Assembly: GCF_003026285.1 (NCBI RefSeq)
Contig: NZ_PYOD01000008.1
Coordinates: 1-64,000, forward strand
Direction: 5' to 3'
Source: Photobacterium profundum
GTDB lineage: Bacteria; Pseudomonadota; Gammaproteobacteria; Enterobacterales; Vibrionaceae
DNA: 64,000 nt
In this document: piece by piece, positions 53,123-64,000 of the stretch
Layout of the letters: the number at the start of each line of letters is the position of its first letter
Position numbering within the stretch: position 1 is the stretch's first letter
The notes under the pieces: generated by a model
Told to the model about the DNA's origin: nothing
What the model saw: only the letters and a program-made list of their open reading frames with translations
Databases searched by the model: none
Position numbers and translations under genes: made by a program

Positions 53123-54229
53123 ATGACATCTGCATTTTTCTTTGTTTTTATAACATCGTTTTGCATGCTTTTTATCTGTCGAAAATTAGCCAAAGCTGTT
53201 GGATTGGTCGATAAGCCAAACGCCAGAAAACACCATCAAGGTGTCATTCCTTTGGTGGGTGGCGTTTCAATATTCCTAACATTGATCGTGACATCCTTTT
53301 TGTTCCCTCAACTTAAGGTTGTTTCACCGCTCTTTCTAAGTTGTGCCACAATTTTGGTAGTAACGGGGGTGATCGATGATCGTTATGACATCAGTTTTAA
53401 AGCTCGGTTGATTATTCAAACAATTATCTCGCTAGTTATGATTGGTGTAGGTAATAAAAGCCTTCATAGCCTTGGGTACTTGATGGGAAGTGATGTCATT
53501 GAATTATCGGTAGTATCGAGTGTTGTTATTACTGTTCTAGGGATAATTGGTGCGATAAATGCGTTTAATATGGTTGATGGTATTGATGGGTTACTTGGTG
53601 GGTTAGCATCGGTTACCTTTGGCGCTTTAGGCTTTGTATTTTTAATTAACGGTAATCGTGATTTAGCAATATTTTGTGGTTTAATGGTGACCGCTATGAT
53701 GCCCTATATTCTACTTAATATGGGGTTCCCTTTAGGCCGTCGGTTTAAAGTTTTCATGGGGGATGCTGGCAGCATATTCATTGGTTTTACGGTAATTTGG
53801 TTACTGATAGAAGCGACTCAGGGGCCTAATGCAACACCTATCCGACCTGTTACAGCATTGTGGATGATCGCGATCCCATTAATGGATATGGCAACCATTA
53901 TGATACGCCGTATTCGAAAAGGACACTCACCATTTAAGCCTGACAGAGAACACCTGCATCATATATGCCAGCGTTTAGGTATGTCGAATCATATGGCTTT
54001 ATTTATTATTTGTTTAATGGCTTCTATTATGGCAGGTGTGGGCATTGGGGCTGATATGGCACAAATACCAGAGTCGGTGATGTTTATTAGCTTTCTGTGC
54101 ATTTTTTCAGTGTATTTTTTTGTTATTAGTCATATATGGCGTATTACGACACTTGTACATCGTATCTTTAAGGTTAGAAAGCCTGCGATATCAGAACCGT
54201 CTAGCAGCGATAGTGTAACGAATCTGTAA
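53123..54229 (+). CDS. WecA-like undecaprenyl-phosphate sugar-1-phosphate transferase (copy 2)
   Basis: A polytopic initiating transferase closely similar to copy 1 at 9350. It has VDKPNARKHHQG, the DD pair in GVIDDRYD, NAFNMVDGIDGLLGG, FMGDAGS and DREHLHHICQR. The reading frame opens at 53084, but ATG 53123 has an AAGG ribosome site 8 bases upstream and aligns with the chosen start of copy 1. This gene has a higher AT content than copy 1 with largely silent differences, so the two are diverged paralogs rather than a recent duplication. It is convergent with copy 3, with a terminator between. Confidence 0.92.
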   Translation: MTSAFFFVFITSFCMLFICRKLAKAVGLVDKPNARKHHQGVIPLVGGVSIFLTLIVTSFLFPQLKVVSPLFLSCATILVVTGVIDDRYDISFKARLIIQTIISLVMIGVGNKSLHSLGYLMGSDVIELSVVSSVVITVLGIIGAINAFNMVDGIDGLLGGLASVTFGALGFVFLINGNRDLAIFCGLMVTAMMPYILLNMGFPLGRRFKVFMGDAGSIFIGFTVIWLLIEATQGPNATPIRPVTALWMIAIPLMDMATIMIRRIRKGHSPFKPDREHLHHICQRLGMSNHMALFIICLMASIMAGVGIGADMAQIPESVMFISFLCIFSVYFFVISHIWRITTLVHRIFKVRKPAISEPSSSDSVTNL

Positions 54230-54287
54230 CGCATTAAATTAATTATAATAGCAGAAACGAAGCTGCAGCCGATAGTCAGTTTTAAAG

Positions 54288-54314
54288 AGCGCCCTTTATT
54301 GGGCACTTTTTGTA
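54288..54314 (+). terminator. Rho-independent terminator after wecA copy 2
   Basis: GCCC (inside GAGCGCCC) pairs with GGGC in GGGCACTTTTT over a TTTATT loop, followed by a T run. Confidence 0.65.
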
Positions 54315-54355
54315 TGTGGGACGTTATTTGACTTTTGTTTATTAATTAACGAACT

Positions 54356-55432
54356 TTATTCTGTAGGTGATGTGCTGAGTGAATGTAAACGGGCAAAAAA
54401 TACCGACAGATGTGAAAGGTATGACACTAAAATAAAATACACCACAAACAAGCTTGAAAAACTAAACAGCATTACTACTTCAGAGGTATCATTGATTTCG
54501 CTCCAAATACCAATGCATGCACAAAAAGCAGATAAACCACATAGAATTAAGAGTATGAGTTGATTAGGTACCCCTAATACCTGAAGTTTATGATGAAGGT
54601 GTTGTTTATCTGGCTGAAAGGGTGATCGACCATTTTGTATGCGACTTACTATAATCGTTGCCATATCCATTAATGGGAATGCGATTAACCATAAAGCCGT
54701 TACAGGTTTAAATGATGGAGAACTATTGAGTTGAGTGCCATGTAATAGCAGCCAAATAACGGTAAAACCAATAAAAAGGCTACCAGCATCCCCCATGAAA
54801 ACCTTTGAATTTTCACCAAAAACAAATTCAAGGTTTAAGATAAGGTAAGGTATTACTGCAATAATCATAATGGAACAGAAATAATAGAGTTCAACGTTAT
54901 TGTTTAGCCAGAATAAATAGCCTAAAGCCGAAAATACGACAATTGTTACTCCGCCAAGTAGCCCATCGACACCGTCAATCATATTAAATGCATTCATTGC
55001 GCCTACTATAGCCAATATGGTGACTATATTGCTTACTAGTGGTGCTAGCGTTAATTCTTTTGGGCTAAATATAGCGCCTAAGTTATGTATGCTTATATCT
55101 CCAAATTTCATTACCGTTATTGATACAAGTATTTGAATGGCCAAGCGTATATTTACCTGTATGTTATTTTTATCATCAAGAATGCCAGTTAATACTAATA
55201 TTGATGAGCAGAGTAAAAAGATATTATATTTGATGGTGAGTGCTGGATGTAGAAATAAAACCATTGATAAAGTTAAGAAAATAGAGATCCCACCCACCAG
55301 AGGGATGAATCCACGGTGTGATTTTCTTAATGATGGTTTATCAACGAGACCTACATTTTTAGCGATACGCCTTAGTATAAAAATCAAAATAAACGATAAT
55401 AAGAAAATAACAATTAACTCAATAAATATCAT
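54356..55432 (-). CDS. WecA-like undecaprenyl-phosphate sugar-1-phosphate transferase (copy 3)
   Basis: A third, more diverged member of the family, 358 residues on the minus strand. It keeps VDKPSLRKSHRG, the DD pair in GILDDKNN, NAFNMIDGVDGLLGG, FMGDAGS and the DKQHLHH motif, so it should be active. Differences in the outer loops suggest another sugar substrate or different regulation. It may initiate a different glycan from copies 1 and 2. No close partner gene on its strand. Confidence 0.88.
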   Translation of the reverse strand: MIFIELIVIFLLSFILIFILRRIAKNVGLVDKPSLRKSHRGFIPLVGGISIFLTLSMVLFLHPALTIKYNIFLLCSSILVLTGILDDKNNIQVNIRLAIQILVSITVMKFGDISIHNLGAIFSPKELTLAPLVSNIVTILAIVGAMNAFNMIDGVDGLLGGVTIVVFSALGYLFWLNNNVELYYFCSIMIIAVIPYLILNLEFVFGENSKVFMGDAGSLFIGFTVIWLLLHGTQLNSSPSFKPVTALWLIAFPLMDMATIIVSRIQNGRSPFQPDKQHLHHKLQVLGVPNQLILLILCGLSAFCACIGIWSEINDTSEVVMLFSFSSLFVVYFILVSYLSHLSVFFARLHSLSTSPTE

Positions 55433-55788
55433 GAATCAAGGCCTTATTAATCATGTTATCAGTCGATATATTTCCTAGTACTGTTATATCAATGGGTTAT
55501 ACATGTCCTGATACATTTATTTTGAATTTTTTAATCAGTATTTTACTGACTTTCACTGTATTGAGCTTAGTGTCAGTATTACGAGTATGTCAAAGTAAAG
55601 AGCAAAATAGTCATATATCTCTATGATTATTTTATGCTGTATTAGGATATGTGTGTGTTTAACATAGATTAATGCTTTATTTTTAAAGTTATTTTCGTGA
55701 TGTGACTCGAGCAATTTTTCATCTATTTACTTTCAACGCATCAGCTTTGGCATCATTCAGATCTTCTCAAGTTCATTAGGAGATGGCA
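55433..55788. other. Divergent intergenic region
   Basis: It separates the minus-strand wecA copy 3 from the plus-strand metallo-beta-lactamase gene. Promoters for both are expected here. I see AT-rich DNA and a CAGTATTTTACTG near-palindrome around 55539-55551, but no certain element. Confidence 0.4.
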
Positions 55789-57144
55789 GTGGAGATCTTA
55801 CATCACGGTGCTAAGGTGGGTGTGACTGGCTCATGTCATGAAATTAAGCTAGGAAAGCATGGGTTACTTATCGATTGTGGTATGTTTCAGGGGAGTGAGT
55901 CTAAAGATGTGTTAGATATCGACTTTCCTATCGAACATATTCACGCATTGCTTTTAACCCATAGCCATATTGATCATGTTGGGCGTATTCCTTGGTTATT
56001 GGCGGCGGGTTTTAAAGGGAAAATCTATGCATCTGAAGCAACGGTGGCTTTATTACCTTTAATGCTTGCTGATGGGTTAAAAATTCAACTTGGTTTTAAT
56101 CAGCAGCAATGTGATCAATTTACGCTATTAGTCAAATCACGTTTAAAAGCGATCCCTTATGATTGTTGGGCTCAAATTATTTTACCATCTGGTGAATTGG
56201 TTAAAATTCGATTTCAACCTGCAGGTCATATTCTAGGTTCAGCGTATATTGAAATCATGCTTTCAACTGGCGAAATAGTGGTGTTTTCGGGGGATCTAGG
56301 GTCGTGTAATACACCATTATTAGTTGATCCTATTTCGCCTGAAATCGTTGATACATTAGTCATTGAAAGTACTTATGGTGATCAGGTACATCATGATGTT
56401 GAAAGGCGAGAAGCCCAGATTAAGGGAATTATCGAGCGTTCGTTAATCGATGGTGGAGTAATACTGATACCTGCTTTTAGTGTCGGTCGTACACAAGAGC
56501 TATTGTTTGATATTGAAAATATTATTGCGGCGTCTAACGCCAAAAATGAGGCGGTTAATTGGCAAGAAATTCCGGTCATACTCGATTCGCCTTTAGCCGG
56601 GGACATTACAGCGCAATACCGGAATTTTAAAATGCTATGGGCAAAAGAAGCGAAAGAACGAAAACAACAAGGGCGTCACCCGTTGTCTTTTTCTCAATGT
56701 ATTACGATTGAGCAGCATAGCGATCATCAGGCGTTAGTAAACAGGCTTAAAATTTCGGGTGAACCTGCGATAGTTGTAGCTGCCAGTGGCATGTGTTCTG
56801 GTGGGCGGATTGTTAACTATCTTGAAGCGTTACTGCCAGATAAAAGAACTGATGTCATTATGGTCGGTTATCAAGCTAAGGGTACGTTAGGGCGTGATTT
56901 ATATAGTGGTAAGCGCATGATTACAATCAATAACACAGTTATAAACGTTAAAGCCCAAATACATATGATGTCAGGTTATTCAGCTCATGCTGATCAGGCT
57001 GACTTATTAAAATTTGTGGGTGGAATTAAACAAGGACCAATACAAATTAATGTTGTGCATGGTGATAAACAAGCTCAGTTAGCCTTCGCAGAATTACTGC
57101 AGCAAATAAAACCACAAGCTAAAATAGTGACTGGATTTTCTTAA
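55789..57144 (+). CDS. MBL-fold beta-CASP metallohydrolase (RNA processing exonuclease-like)
   Basis: Probably a two-metal nuclease of the Ysh1/CPSF73 type. It shows HSHIDHVG near residue 56-63 (HxHxDH), GHILGSAYIEI near 147-157, FSGDLG near 170-175, the beta-CASP region with SVGRTQELLF near 229-238, and ASGMCSGGR and SGYSAHADQ near the C terminus. Function in bacteria is not settled; such genes often sit in capsule or exopolysaccharide loci of vibrios. GTG 55789 is preferred because AGGAG lies 6 bases before it; the ATG at 55783 directly abuts that site. Confidence 0.85.
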   Translation: MEILHHGAKVGVTGSCHEIKLGKHGLLIDCGMFQGSESKDVLDIDFPIEHIHALLLTHSHIDHVGRIPWLLAAGFKGKIYASEATVALLPLMLADGLKIQLGFNQQQCDQFTLLVKSRLKAIPYDCWAQIILPSGELVKIRFQPAGHILGSAYIEIMLSTGEIVVFSGDLGSCNTPLLVDPISPEIVDTLVIESTYGDQVHHDVERREAQIKGIIERSLIDGGVILIPAFSVGRTQELLFDIENIIAASNAKNEAVNWQEIPVILDSPLAGDITAQYRNFKMLWAKEAKERKQQGRHPLSFSQCITIEQHSDHQALVNRLKISGEPAIVVAASGMCSGGRIVNYLEALLPDKRTDVIMVGYQAKGTLGRDLYSGKRMITINNTVINVKAQIHMMSGYSAHADQADLLKFVGGIKQGPIQINVVHGDKQAQLAFAELLQQIKPQAKIVTGFS

Positions 57145-57250
57145 AAATAATAAAAAAGTACAATTAAAAACCCGTTTATTTTATCTCATCTATAATTTTA
57201 TCAGTAATTAATTACGAACGATGTTCGTCGTTACTGATAGGGAATTGATG

Positions 57251-57541
57251 ATGAAAGCGTGTTCAATAATTCTTTTGTTAAGCAGTATATTCACTTTTTC
57301 TGTGAATGCCGCCGATGAAGTGGTGACAAAGTCTACTGCGAATACAGCTAATACAACAACCGAAGCTGCAGCGTCTAAAGGTACAGCCGCGGGTATTGAT
57401 ACAGCATTTGCTGCATCAGCGGGGGGTATTACAGCAACAGTGGTGGCTGTCGGGGTAGCGGCTATTGTTATTGGTGTCGCAGTCTCTGATTCTGGCGGTG
57501 GGGATGATCCGGCACCACCAGTAACCGCTGCTGTAAATTAA
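57251..57541 (+). CDS. Small secreted YjbE/GfcA-like protein
   Basis: A 96-residue protein. The signal peptide (about 1-20) ends SVNA. A threonine/alanine-rich linker follows, then a glycine/alanine/valine hydrophobic stretch (GITATVVAVGVAAIVIGVAV, about 65-84) and a polar tail SGGGDDPAPP. This plan resembles YjbE and GfcA (YmcA), small exported proteins encoded first in exopolysaccharide or group 4 capsule operons. The start was set at 57251 by an AGGGA ribosome site about 8 bases upstream; ATG 57248 is equally possible. The gene supports the view that this is the other end of a polysaccharide locus. The partners yjbFGH/gfcBCD are not seen. Confidence 0.55.
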   Translation: MKACSIILLLSSIFTFSVNAADEVVTKSTANTANTTTEAAASKGTAAGIDTAFAASAGGITATVVAVGVAAIVIGVAVSDSGGGDDPAPPVTAAVN

Positions 57542-57673
57542 GTAGGTATATTAAGCGGGTAAATTGAGCTGGTATATTAAAAGCGAATACGGCATTAAAT
57601 CTTACGCCGAATCGACAATTGTATTCGGCGCAATGTACGTTTTTTATACGCTAGCCATTTAACGTCTAACCCT

Positions 57674-59767
<2,094 letters not shown>

Positions 59768-59905
59768 TCAGAGAGTGTATACCGTTAAAAATGAACGTTA
59801 ATAACGAAATTATCGGCGATTGTACCCGATTGAGGGGAAAGCTGACCACTTTCTGTGAATAAACCCGTTATTATCGTCAACGTTAAATGACAGTAGGAAT
59901 TCATC

Positions 59906-61120
59906 ATGAAACGAGCCGTAATTACAGGCATGGGTATTGTATCCAGCATTGGTAACGACGTAAAAGAGGTGTTGGCATCTCTTAAAAGTGGTAAGTCAGG
60001 AATTAACTTCTCTGAGCAATTCGCAGAAAATAAACTGCGTAGTAATGTTTGGGGCGATTTGAAAATGAATCCGGCTGAACACATCGATCGTAAAAAAATG
60101 CGTTTCATGGGCGATGCAGCAGCATTTGCGTATTTGTCGATGGAACAAGCAATTGAAGATTCAGGTTTATCTGACGATCAAGTTTCTAATGACCGAACTG
60201 GCCTTGTAGCGGGTTCTGGTGGTGCGTCATCTTATAATCAGGTGGCAGCAGTAGATATTATTCGTAATAAAGGTGTGAAGCGTGTTGGCCCTTACATGGT
60301 ACCTCGTACTATGTCTTCAACTGTTTCAGCTTGCTTAGCAACACCGTTTAAAATCCGTGGCGTGAACTACACAATGAGTTCAGCATGTGCAACATCAGCA
60401 CACTGTATTGGTCACGCGGTAGAGCTTATTCAACTGGGTAAGCAAGATGTTGTTTTTGCTGGTGGCGGTGAAGAGCTTGATTGGTCGTTAACAATGATGT
60501 TTGACGCAATGGGCGCTTTATCAACCAAATACAACGACGACCCTTCAAAAGCGTCTCGTACCTATGATGCAGACCGTGACGGTTTTGTTATCTCTGGTGG
60601 CGGCGGTATGTTAGTGATTGAAGAGTTAGAGCATGCTCTTGCTCGCGGTGCGAAAATCTACGGTGAAGTGGTAGGTTATGGTGCAACGTCTGATGGCTAC
60701 GATATGGTAGCACCATCAGGTGAAGGTGCCGTTCGTTGTATGAAAATGGCAATGCAAGATCTTGATGTGCCAATTGATTACATCAACACTCACGGTACAT
60801 CAACGCCAGTTGGAGACGTGAAAGAGTTGGGTGCAATTCAAGAGTTGTTTGGTGAAAATAGCCCAGCAATTTCGGCAACCAAGGCGATGACTGGTCACGC
60901 GTTGGGTGCTGCTGGTGTTCACGAAGCAATTTACTCTACGCTAATGCTGAATAATAACTTCGTTGCGCCAAGCATTAACATCGATAATCTAGACCCAGCA
61001 GCGGAAGGTTTGGATATCGTAACTGAAACCCGCGAAACTGAACTAAAGACAGTAATGTCAAATAGCTTCGGCTTCGGTGGCACTAACGCGACGTTAGTGA
61101 TCAAAAAATACGAAGATTAA
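59906..61120 (+). CDS. fabB: 3-oxoacyl-[acyl-carrier-protein] synthase I
   Basis: A condensing enzyme needed for unsaturated fatty acid synthesis. The active cysteine lies in [10 protein letters not shown] near residue 163, and the catalytic histidines in [11 protein letters not shown] near 297 and [12 protein letters not shown] near 332. [13 protein letters not shown] lies near 390. At 404 residues it is full length. It begins with ATG after a TAGGAATT ribosome site. The 3' untranslated region is long and structured and ends at a terminator at 61389-61419. Confidence 0.96.
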   Translation: MKRAVITGMGIVSSIGNDVKEVLASLKSGKSGINFSEQFAENKLRSNVWGDLKMNPAEHIDRKKMRFMGDAAAFAYLSMEQAIEDSGLSDDQVSNDRTGLVAGSGGASSYNQVAAVDIIRNKGVKRVGPYMVPRTMSSTVSACLATPFKIRGVNYTMSSACATSAHCIGHAVELIQLGKQDVVFAGGGEELDWSLTMMFDAMGALSTKYNDDPSKASRTYDADRDGFVISGGGGMLVIEELEHALARGAKIYGEVVGYGATSDGYDMVAPSGEGAVRCMKMAMQDLDVPIDYINTHGTSTPVGDVKELGAIQELFGENSPAISATKAMTGHALGAAGVHEAIYSTLMLNNNFVAPSINIDNLDPAAEGLDIVTETRETELKTVMSNSFGFGGTNATLVIKKYED

Positions 61121-61388
61121 TAATGTAAATTGGAAGTAAGAGTCTATACATAACGTTATAGATTCTTGTTTCTAAACACGATTTTCCGGGGTAGACACTG
61201 GCTAACCGTTTCTATTTTTACAGTAGAAGCGGAACCACTCAAAGAGACGGCTTTTAGCGGAGACATCTTTCGAGTGATTATATAGCCAGTGCCTTAAATA
61301 AACAGACGCAACATTAGTTAGCACGAATGATATTTTCTTTTTAGGGAAGTGTCTATCTCTAGCTGCTAATGCTTTTACCTGGATTTTT
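61121..61388 (+). ncRNA. Structured fabB 3' region, candidate regulatory RNA
   Basis: Bases 61194-61293 fold on paper into a three-way junction: an outer stem CACTGGCTA/TAGCCAGTG (61196-61204 with 61283-61291), an arm CCGTTTCTA/TAGAAGCGG (61206-61214 with 61224-61232) and an arm CACTCAAAGA/TCTTTCGAGTG (61236-61245 with 61266-61276). In Vibrio cholerae the FarS small RNA is released from the fabB 3' region, so a similar RNA here is plausible. The sequence was not compared. Confidence 0.4.
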
Positions 61389-61419
61389 TCAACCCGGCTA
61401 TATGCCGGGTTTTTTTATG
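61389..61419 (+). terminator. Rho-independent terminator downstream of fabB
   Basis: AACCCGGC and GCCGGGTT pair around a TATAT loop and are followed by seven T. It ends the fabB transcript or its 3' derived RNA. Confidence 0.9.
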
Positions 61420-61564
61420 GTTTTTATTCGGGGGCGTGTACTGTGTGAGGTTTGTGTAATAAATATTTTATTTCGCAATTATTTGAACACTTGTTTATTC
61501 CGATTGGTATTATGTCAATGGTGCCTTTTACCACATCAATCTCATTTCTTTTTCCGGAGATATA

Positions 61565-62740
61565 ATGAAAATCCTTATCGATGAAAACATGCCTTATGCG
61601 GCAGAATTGTTTGGTCAGCTTGGTGATGTGATTACTAAGCCTGGGCGCACGTTGTCAGCCGATGATCTCATTGATATCGACGCATTAATGATTCGCTCTG
61701 TTACCAAGGTAACCCACAATCTAATCAGCAAGGCGAATAAGCTTAAATTTGTTGGTACAGCTACCGCAGGGCAGGATCATGTTGATCAGGCTTTACTTGC
61801 TGAACGAGGCATCATATTTACAGCAGCCCCTGGTTGTAACAAGGTCGGCGTTGCAGAGTACGTACTGAGTGCGCTTATGGTAATCGGTCAGCAGCAAGGC
61901 TTTTCAATTTTTGATAAAACCATTGGTATTATTGGTGCGGGTAACGTGGGCAGTTATTTGGCGCAATGTCTTGATGCGCTTGGCATTAGTTATTTACTGA
62001 ATGATCCAATAAAAGAGCAAGAAGGGGATACACGACAATTTCATTCATTAGAGGCAATTCAAGCCCAATGTGATGTCATAACGCTGCATACCCCAATCAC
62101 GAAAGATGGTGAATACCCAACCCATCATCTTATTAATGATGCTTTTCTTGACGCTTTGCAGCCTGATGCGATTTTGATCAATGCGGCACGTGGCCCCGTT
62201 ACCGATAATCAAGCCCTCAAGAAAGCGCTTCAACTATCGAAATCTGGTTTAGGTAAAAAATTAACGGCGGTGTTAGATGTTTTTGAGTTTGAACCACAAG
62301 TCGATTTAGAATTGTTACCTTTGTTAGCATTTGCAACACCACACATAGCGGGCTACGGTTTAGAAGGCAAAGCTCGTGGGACTACTATGGTGTTTAATAG
62401 TTATTGTGCCTTTCTAAATATAGAGCAGGTGGTGGAAGCGTCTAGCTTATTGCCAATAGCCCCAGTGCCAAATGTATCGTTAAGCCGTAAGTGGGATGAT
62501 GCGACGTTATTTAGCTTGATCCAGTTGATTTACGATATTCGAAAAGACGATGCCTTGTTTAGACGAAATATGTTAATGACAAAAGATAATGAAGCGCAAA
62601 TGGCGATGGCGTTTGATCAGATGCGTAAAAATTACTGGGATCGACGTGAATATAGTGCGATTACAGTAACAGGTAAGGTCGGTTTTGGGGTAGAGTCGCT
62701 GGCTAAATTAGGTTTTACAGTCGTAGAGGACATTCAATGA
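61565..62740 (+). CDS. pdxB: 4-phosphoerythronate dehydrogenase
   Basis: An NAD-dependent D-hydroxyacid dehydrogenase that catalyses the second step of pyridoxal phosphate synthesis. The cofactor loop is [13 protein letters not shown] near residues 121-133. The catalytic arginine is in NAARGPV near 205-211, glutamate in DVFEFEP near 238-244, and histidine in [17 protein letters not shown] near 259-275. It ends in the PdxB-specific dimerisation domain. At 391 residues it is slightly longer than E. coli PdxB (378). A GGAGA ribosome site precedes the ATG. It overlaps asd by 4 bases. Confidence 0.95.
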   Translation: MKILIDENMPYAAELFGQLGDVITKPGRTLSADDLIDIDALMIRSVTKVTHNLISKANKLKFVGTATAGQDHVDQALLAERGIIFTAAPGCNKVGVAEYVLSALMVIGQQQGFSIFDKTIGIIGAGNVGSYLAQCLDALGISYLLNDPIKEQEGDTRQFHSLEAIQAQCDVITLHTPITKDGEYPTHHLINDAFLDALQPDAILINAARGPVTDNQALKKALQLSKSGLGKKLTAVLDVFEFEPQVDLELLPLLAFATPHIAGYGLEGKARGTTMVFNSYCAFLNIEQVVEASSLLPIAPVPNVSLSRKWDDATLFSLIQLIYDIRKDDALFRRNMLMTKDNEAQMAMAFDQMRKNYWDRREYSAITVTGKVGFGVESLAKLGFTVVEDIQ

Positions 62741-63750
62741 GTCAGGAATTTGATATAGCAGTACTTGGCGCAACAGGCGCTGTCGGTGAAGCTATTGTTC
62801 AGGTGTTAGAAGATCGCAATTTTCCTGTTCGTAATCTTTACCTGTTAGCAAGCGAAAATGGCGCAGGTAATGCGTTACGTTTTCATGGCAAATCAAAGTT
62901 AGTGAAGAACGTTGACGATTTTGATTGGAGCCAAGTACAGATCGCATTTTTCTCTGCGGGTGAAGAAGCGTCTGAACATTGGGCGCCAATTGCGACTGAT
63001 CATGGCGTCATTGTAATTGATAACACCTCACTTTTCCGTTACGACCACGATGTACCACTTGTGATCCCAGAAGTTAATCCTCATGCGATTGCTGATTACC
63101 GTAACCGTAATATCATCGCGAACCCAAACTGTTCGACAATTCAAATGCTGGTGGCGCTTCAACCTATTCATGAGGCTTACGGTCTTGAGCGTATTAACGT
63201 TGCGACTTATCAATCGGTATCAGGTTCAGGTAAGAAAGGGATTGATGAGCTTGCTGGCCAAACGGCAAAATTGTTAAATGGCCTTGCAGCAGAAACGAAA
63301 GTATATGATAAGCAGATTGCATTTAACTGTTTGCCACATATCGATGAATTTATGGATAACGGCTATACCAAAGAAGAAATGAAAATGGTGTCGGAAACAC
63401 AGAAAATTTTGGGTGACGGCAATATCCGTGTTAACCCGACCTGTGTGCGTGTACCGGTTTTCTATGGTCATGCAGAAGCACTACATGTTGAAACAAGCCA
63501 ACCTGTAAACATCGATGAAGCAATCCGTTTATTAGACGATGCAGAAGGCATTGAAGTGTTCCATAATAACGATTATCCAACGCAGGTGAGTGATGCGACG
63601 GGTAAAGATCATGTAATGGTGTCGCGTATTCGTGAAGATATCAGCCACCCATGTGGTCTAAACATGTGGGTTGTTGCTGATAATGTCCGTAAGGGTGCTG
63701 CGACCAACAGCGTTCAAATCGCCGAACTACTGATTCGCGATTACATGTAA
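62737..63750 (+). CDS. asd: Aspartate-semialdehyde dehydrogenase family protein
   Basis: A 337-residue member of the ASADH family. It has the NADP loop GATGAVGEA near residues 11-19, the catalytic cysteine in NPNCST near 131-136, SGSGKKG near 160-166, the HIDEF histidine near 199, and [10 protein letters not shown] near 238-247. In E. coli the gene after pdxB is usg, a relative that lacks activity. Here the catalytic residues are kept, so an active enzyme making aspartate semialdehyde for lysine, threonine and methionine is likely. It is translationally coupled to pdxB. The last 250 bases of the window after it show no gene. Confidence 0.88.
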   Translation: MSQEFDIAVLGATGAVGEAIVQVLEDRNFPVRNLYLLASENGAGNALRFHGKSKLVKNVDDFDWSQVQIAFFSAGEEASEHWAPIATDHGVIVIDNTSLFRYDHDVPLVIPEVNPHAIADYRNRNIIANPNCSTIQMLVALQPIHEAYGLERINVATYQSVSGSGKKGIDELAGQTAKLLNGLAAETKVYDKQIAFNCLPHIDEFMDNGYTKEEMKMVSETQKILGDGNIRVNPTCVRVPVFYGHAEALHVETSQPVNIDEAIRLLDDAEGIEVFHNNDYPTQVSDATGKDHVMVSRIREDISHPCGLNMWVVADNVRKGAATNSVQIAELLIRDYM

Positions 63751-64000
63751 ATAGAAATAGATGTGGGTAGCACGTGATGTGCTGCTCACAACTTCATTTT
63801 CATGATCTTTTAGGTAAAAGCGCTTTGACTGCCTTGACATTCGTTGTGTACAAGCAACAATCGTTAAAATCGACTTCAGTTATTTTTTGAAATGCCGATA
63901 GAAATTTGGATGAAAGCTTTTGCTTTAATTATTAGAAATAGCTTTCAATTTCATACCCTGCCAGAGAGGATAGCGGGCAGTGCCTAACCTACCTAAATTC

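Overview
The window looks like a chromosomal segment of a marine Vibrionaceae bacterium, most likely Photobacterium or a close Vibrio relative. This rests on the core block mnmC-fabB-pdxB-asd at the right end, the style of the WecA, GalU and GlmM proteins, and a GH18 chitinase with a C-terminal chitin-binding module. No species is claimed.

Layout. (1) 1-13.3 kb: a surface polysaccharide locus on the + strand. Strongly AT-rich variable genes (acyltransferase end, Wzy-like polymerase, GT4, ATP-grasp protein, CapA-like protein, GT2) are followed by more conserved nucleotide-sugar genes (UDP-glucuronate epimerase, ugd, galU, wecA, glmU, glmM). (2) 13.3-21.1 kb: a degenerate copy of the glmM 3' end with its terminator, then a tight four-gene operon: a small putative DNA-binding protein, a catalytically degraded tyrosine recombinase, a large tyrosine recombinase with intact catalytic residues, and a protein that can be laid along the bacterial DNA sliding clamp. 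I do not recognise this module as a named element, and it is the best candidate here for an undescribed system. (3) 21.1-45.4 kb: a nearly self-sufficient selenocysteine and formate hydrogenlyase module: selC, selA, selB, hycBCDEFGHI, hydN, a UGA-containing fdhF with a clear SECIS hairpin, fhlA, fdhD, a HupE/UreJ nickel permease, hypF and hypCDEAB. Only selD is obviously absent. (4) 45.5-52.6 kb: an accessory zone with a CSS-EAL phosphodiesterase, a chitinase, small unknown genes, and a second, unrelated tyrosine integrase with a companion gene. A palindrome-containing end sequence occurs twice in this zone. (5) 53.1-57.5 kb: two more WecA paralogs, a beta-CASP metallo-beta-lactamase protein and a YjbE/GfcA-like secreted peptide, which look like the other end of the polysaccharide locus. 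(6) 57.6-63.8 kb: housekeeping genes mnmC, fabB, pdxB and asd.

How it works together. Formate is oxidised by the selenoprotein FdhF. Electrons pass through HycB, HycF and HycG to the nickel-iron subunit HycE, which is held on the membrane proteins HycC and HycD, and hydrogen is released. HypA-F build the nickel-iron centre, HycI trims HycE, HupE probably imports nickel, and FdhD sulfurates the molybdenum cofactor. SelA, SelB, selC and the SECIS insert selenocysteine. Two matching sigma-54 promoters (before hycB and before hydN-fdhF), each with TGTCGACA palindromes about 90-110 bases upstream, point to coordinated FhlA control. FNR-like boxes before selC and fhlA point to an anaerobic signal above that. 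Regions 2 to 4 appear to be accessory DNA inserted inside the polysaccharide locus. This is inferred from gene order and from the glmM scar.
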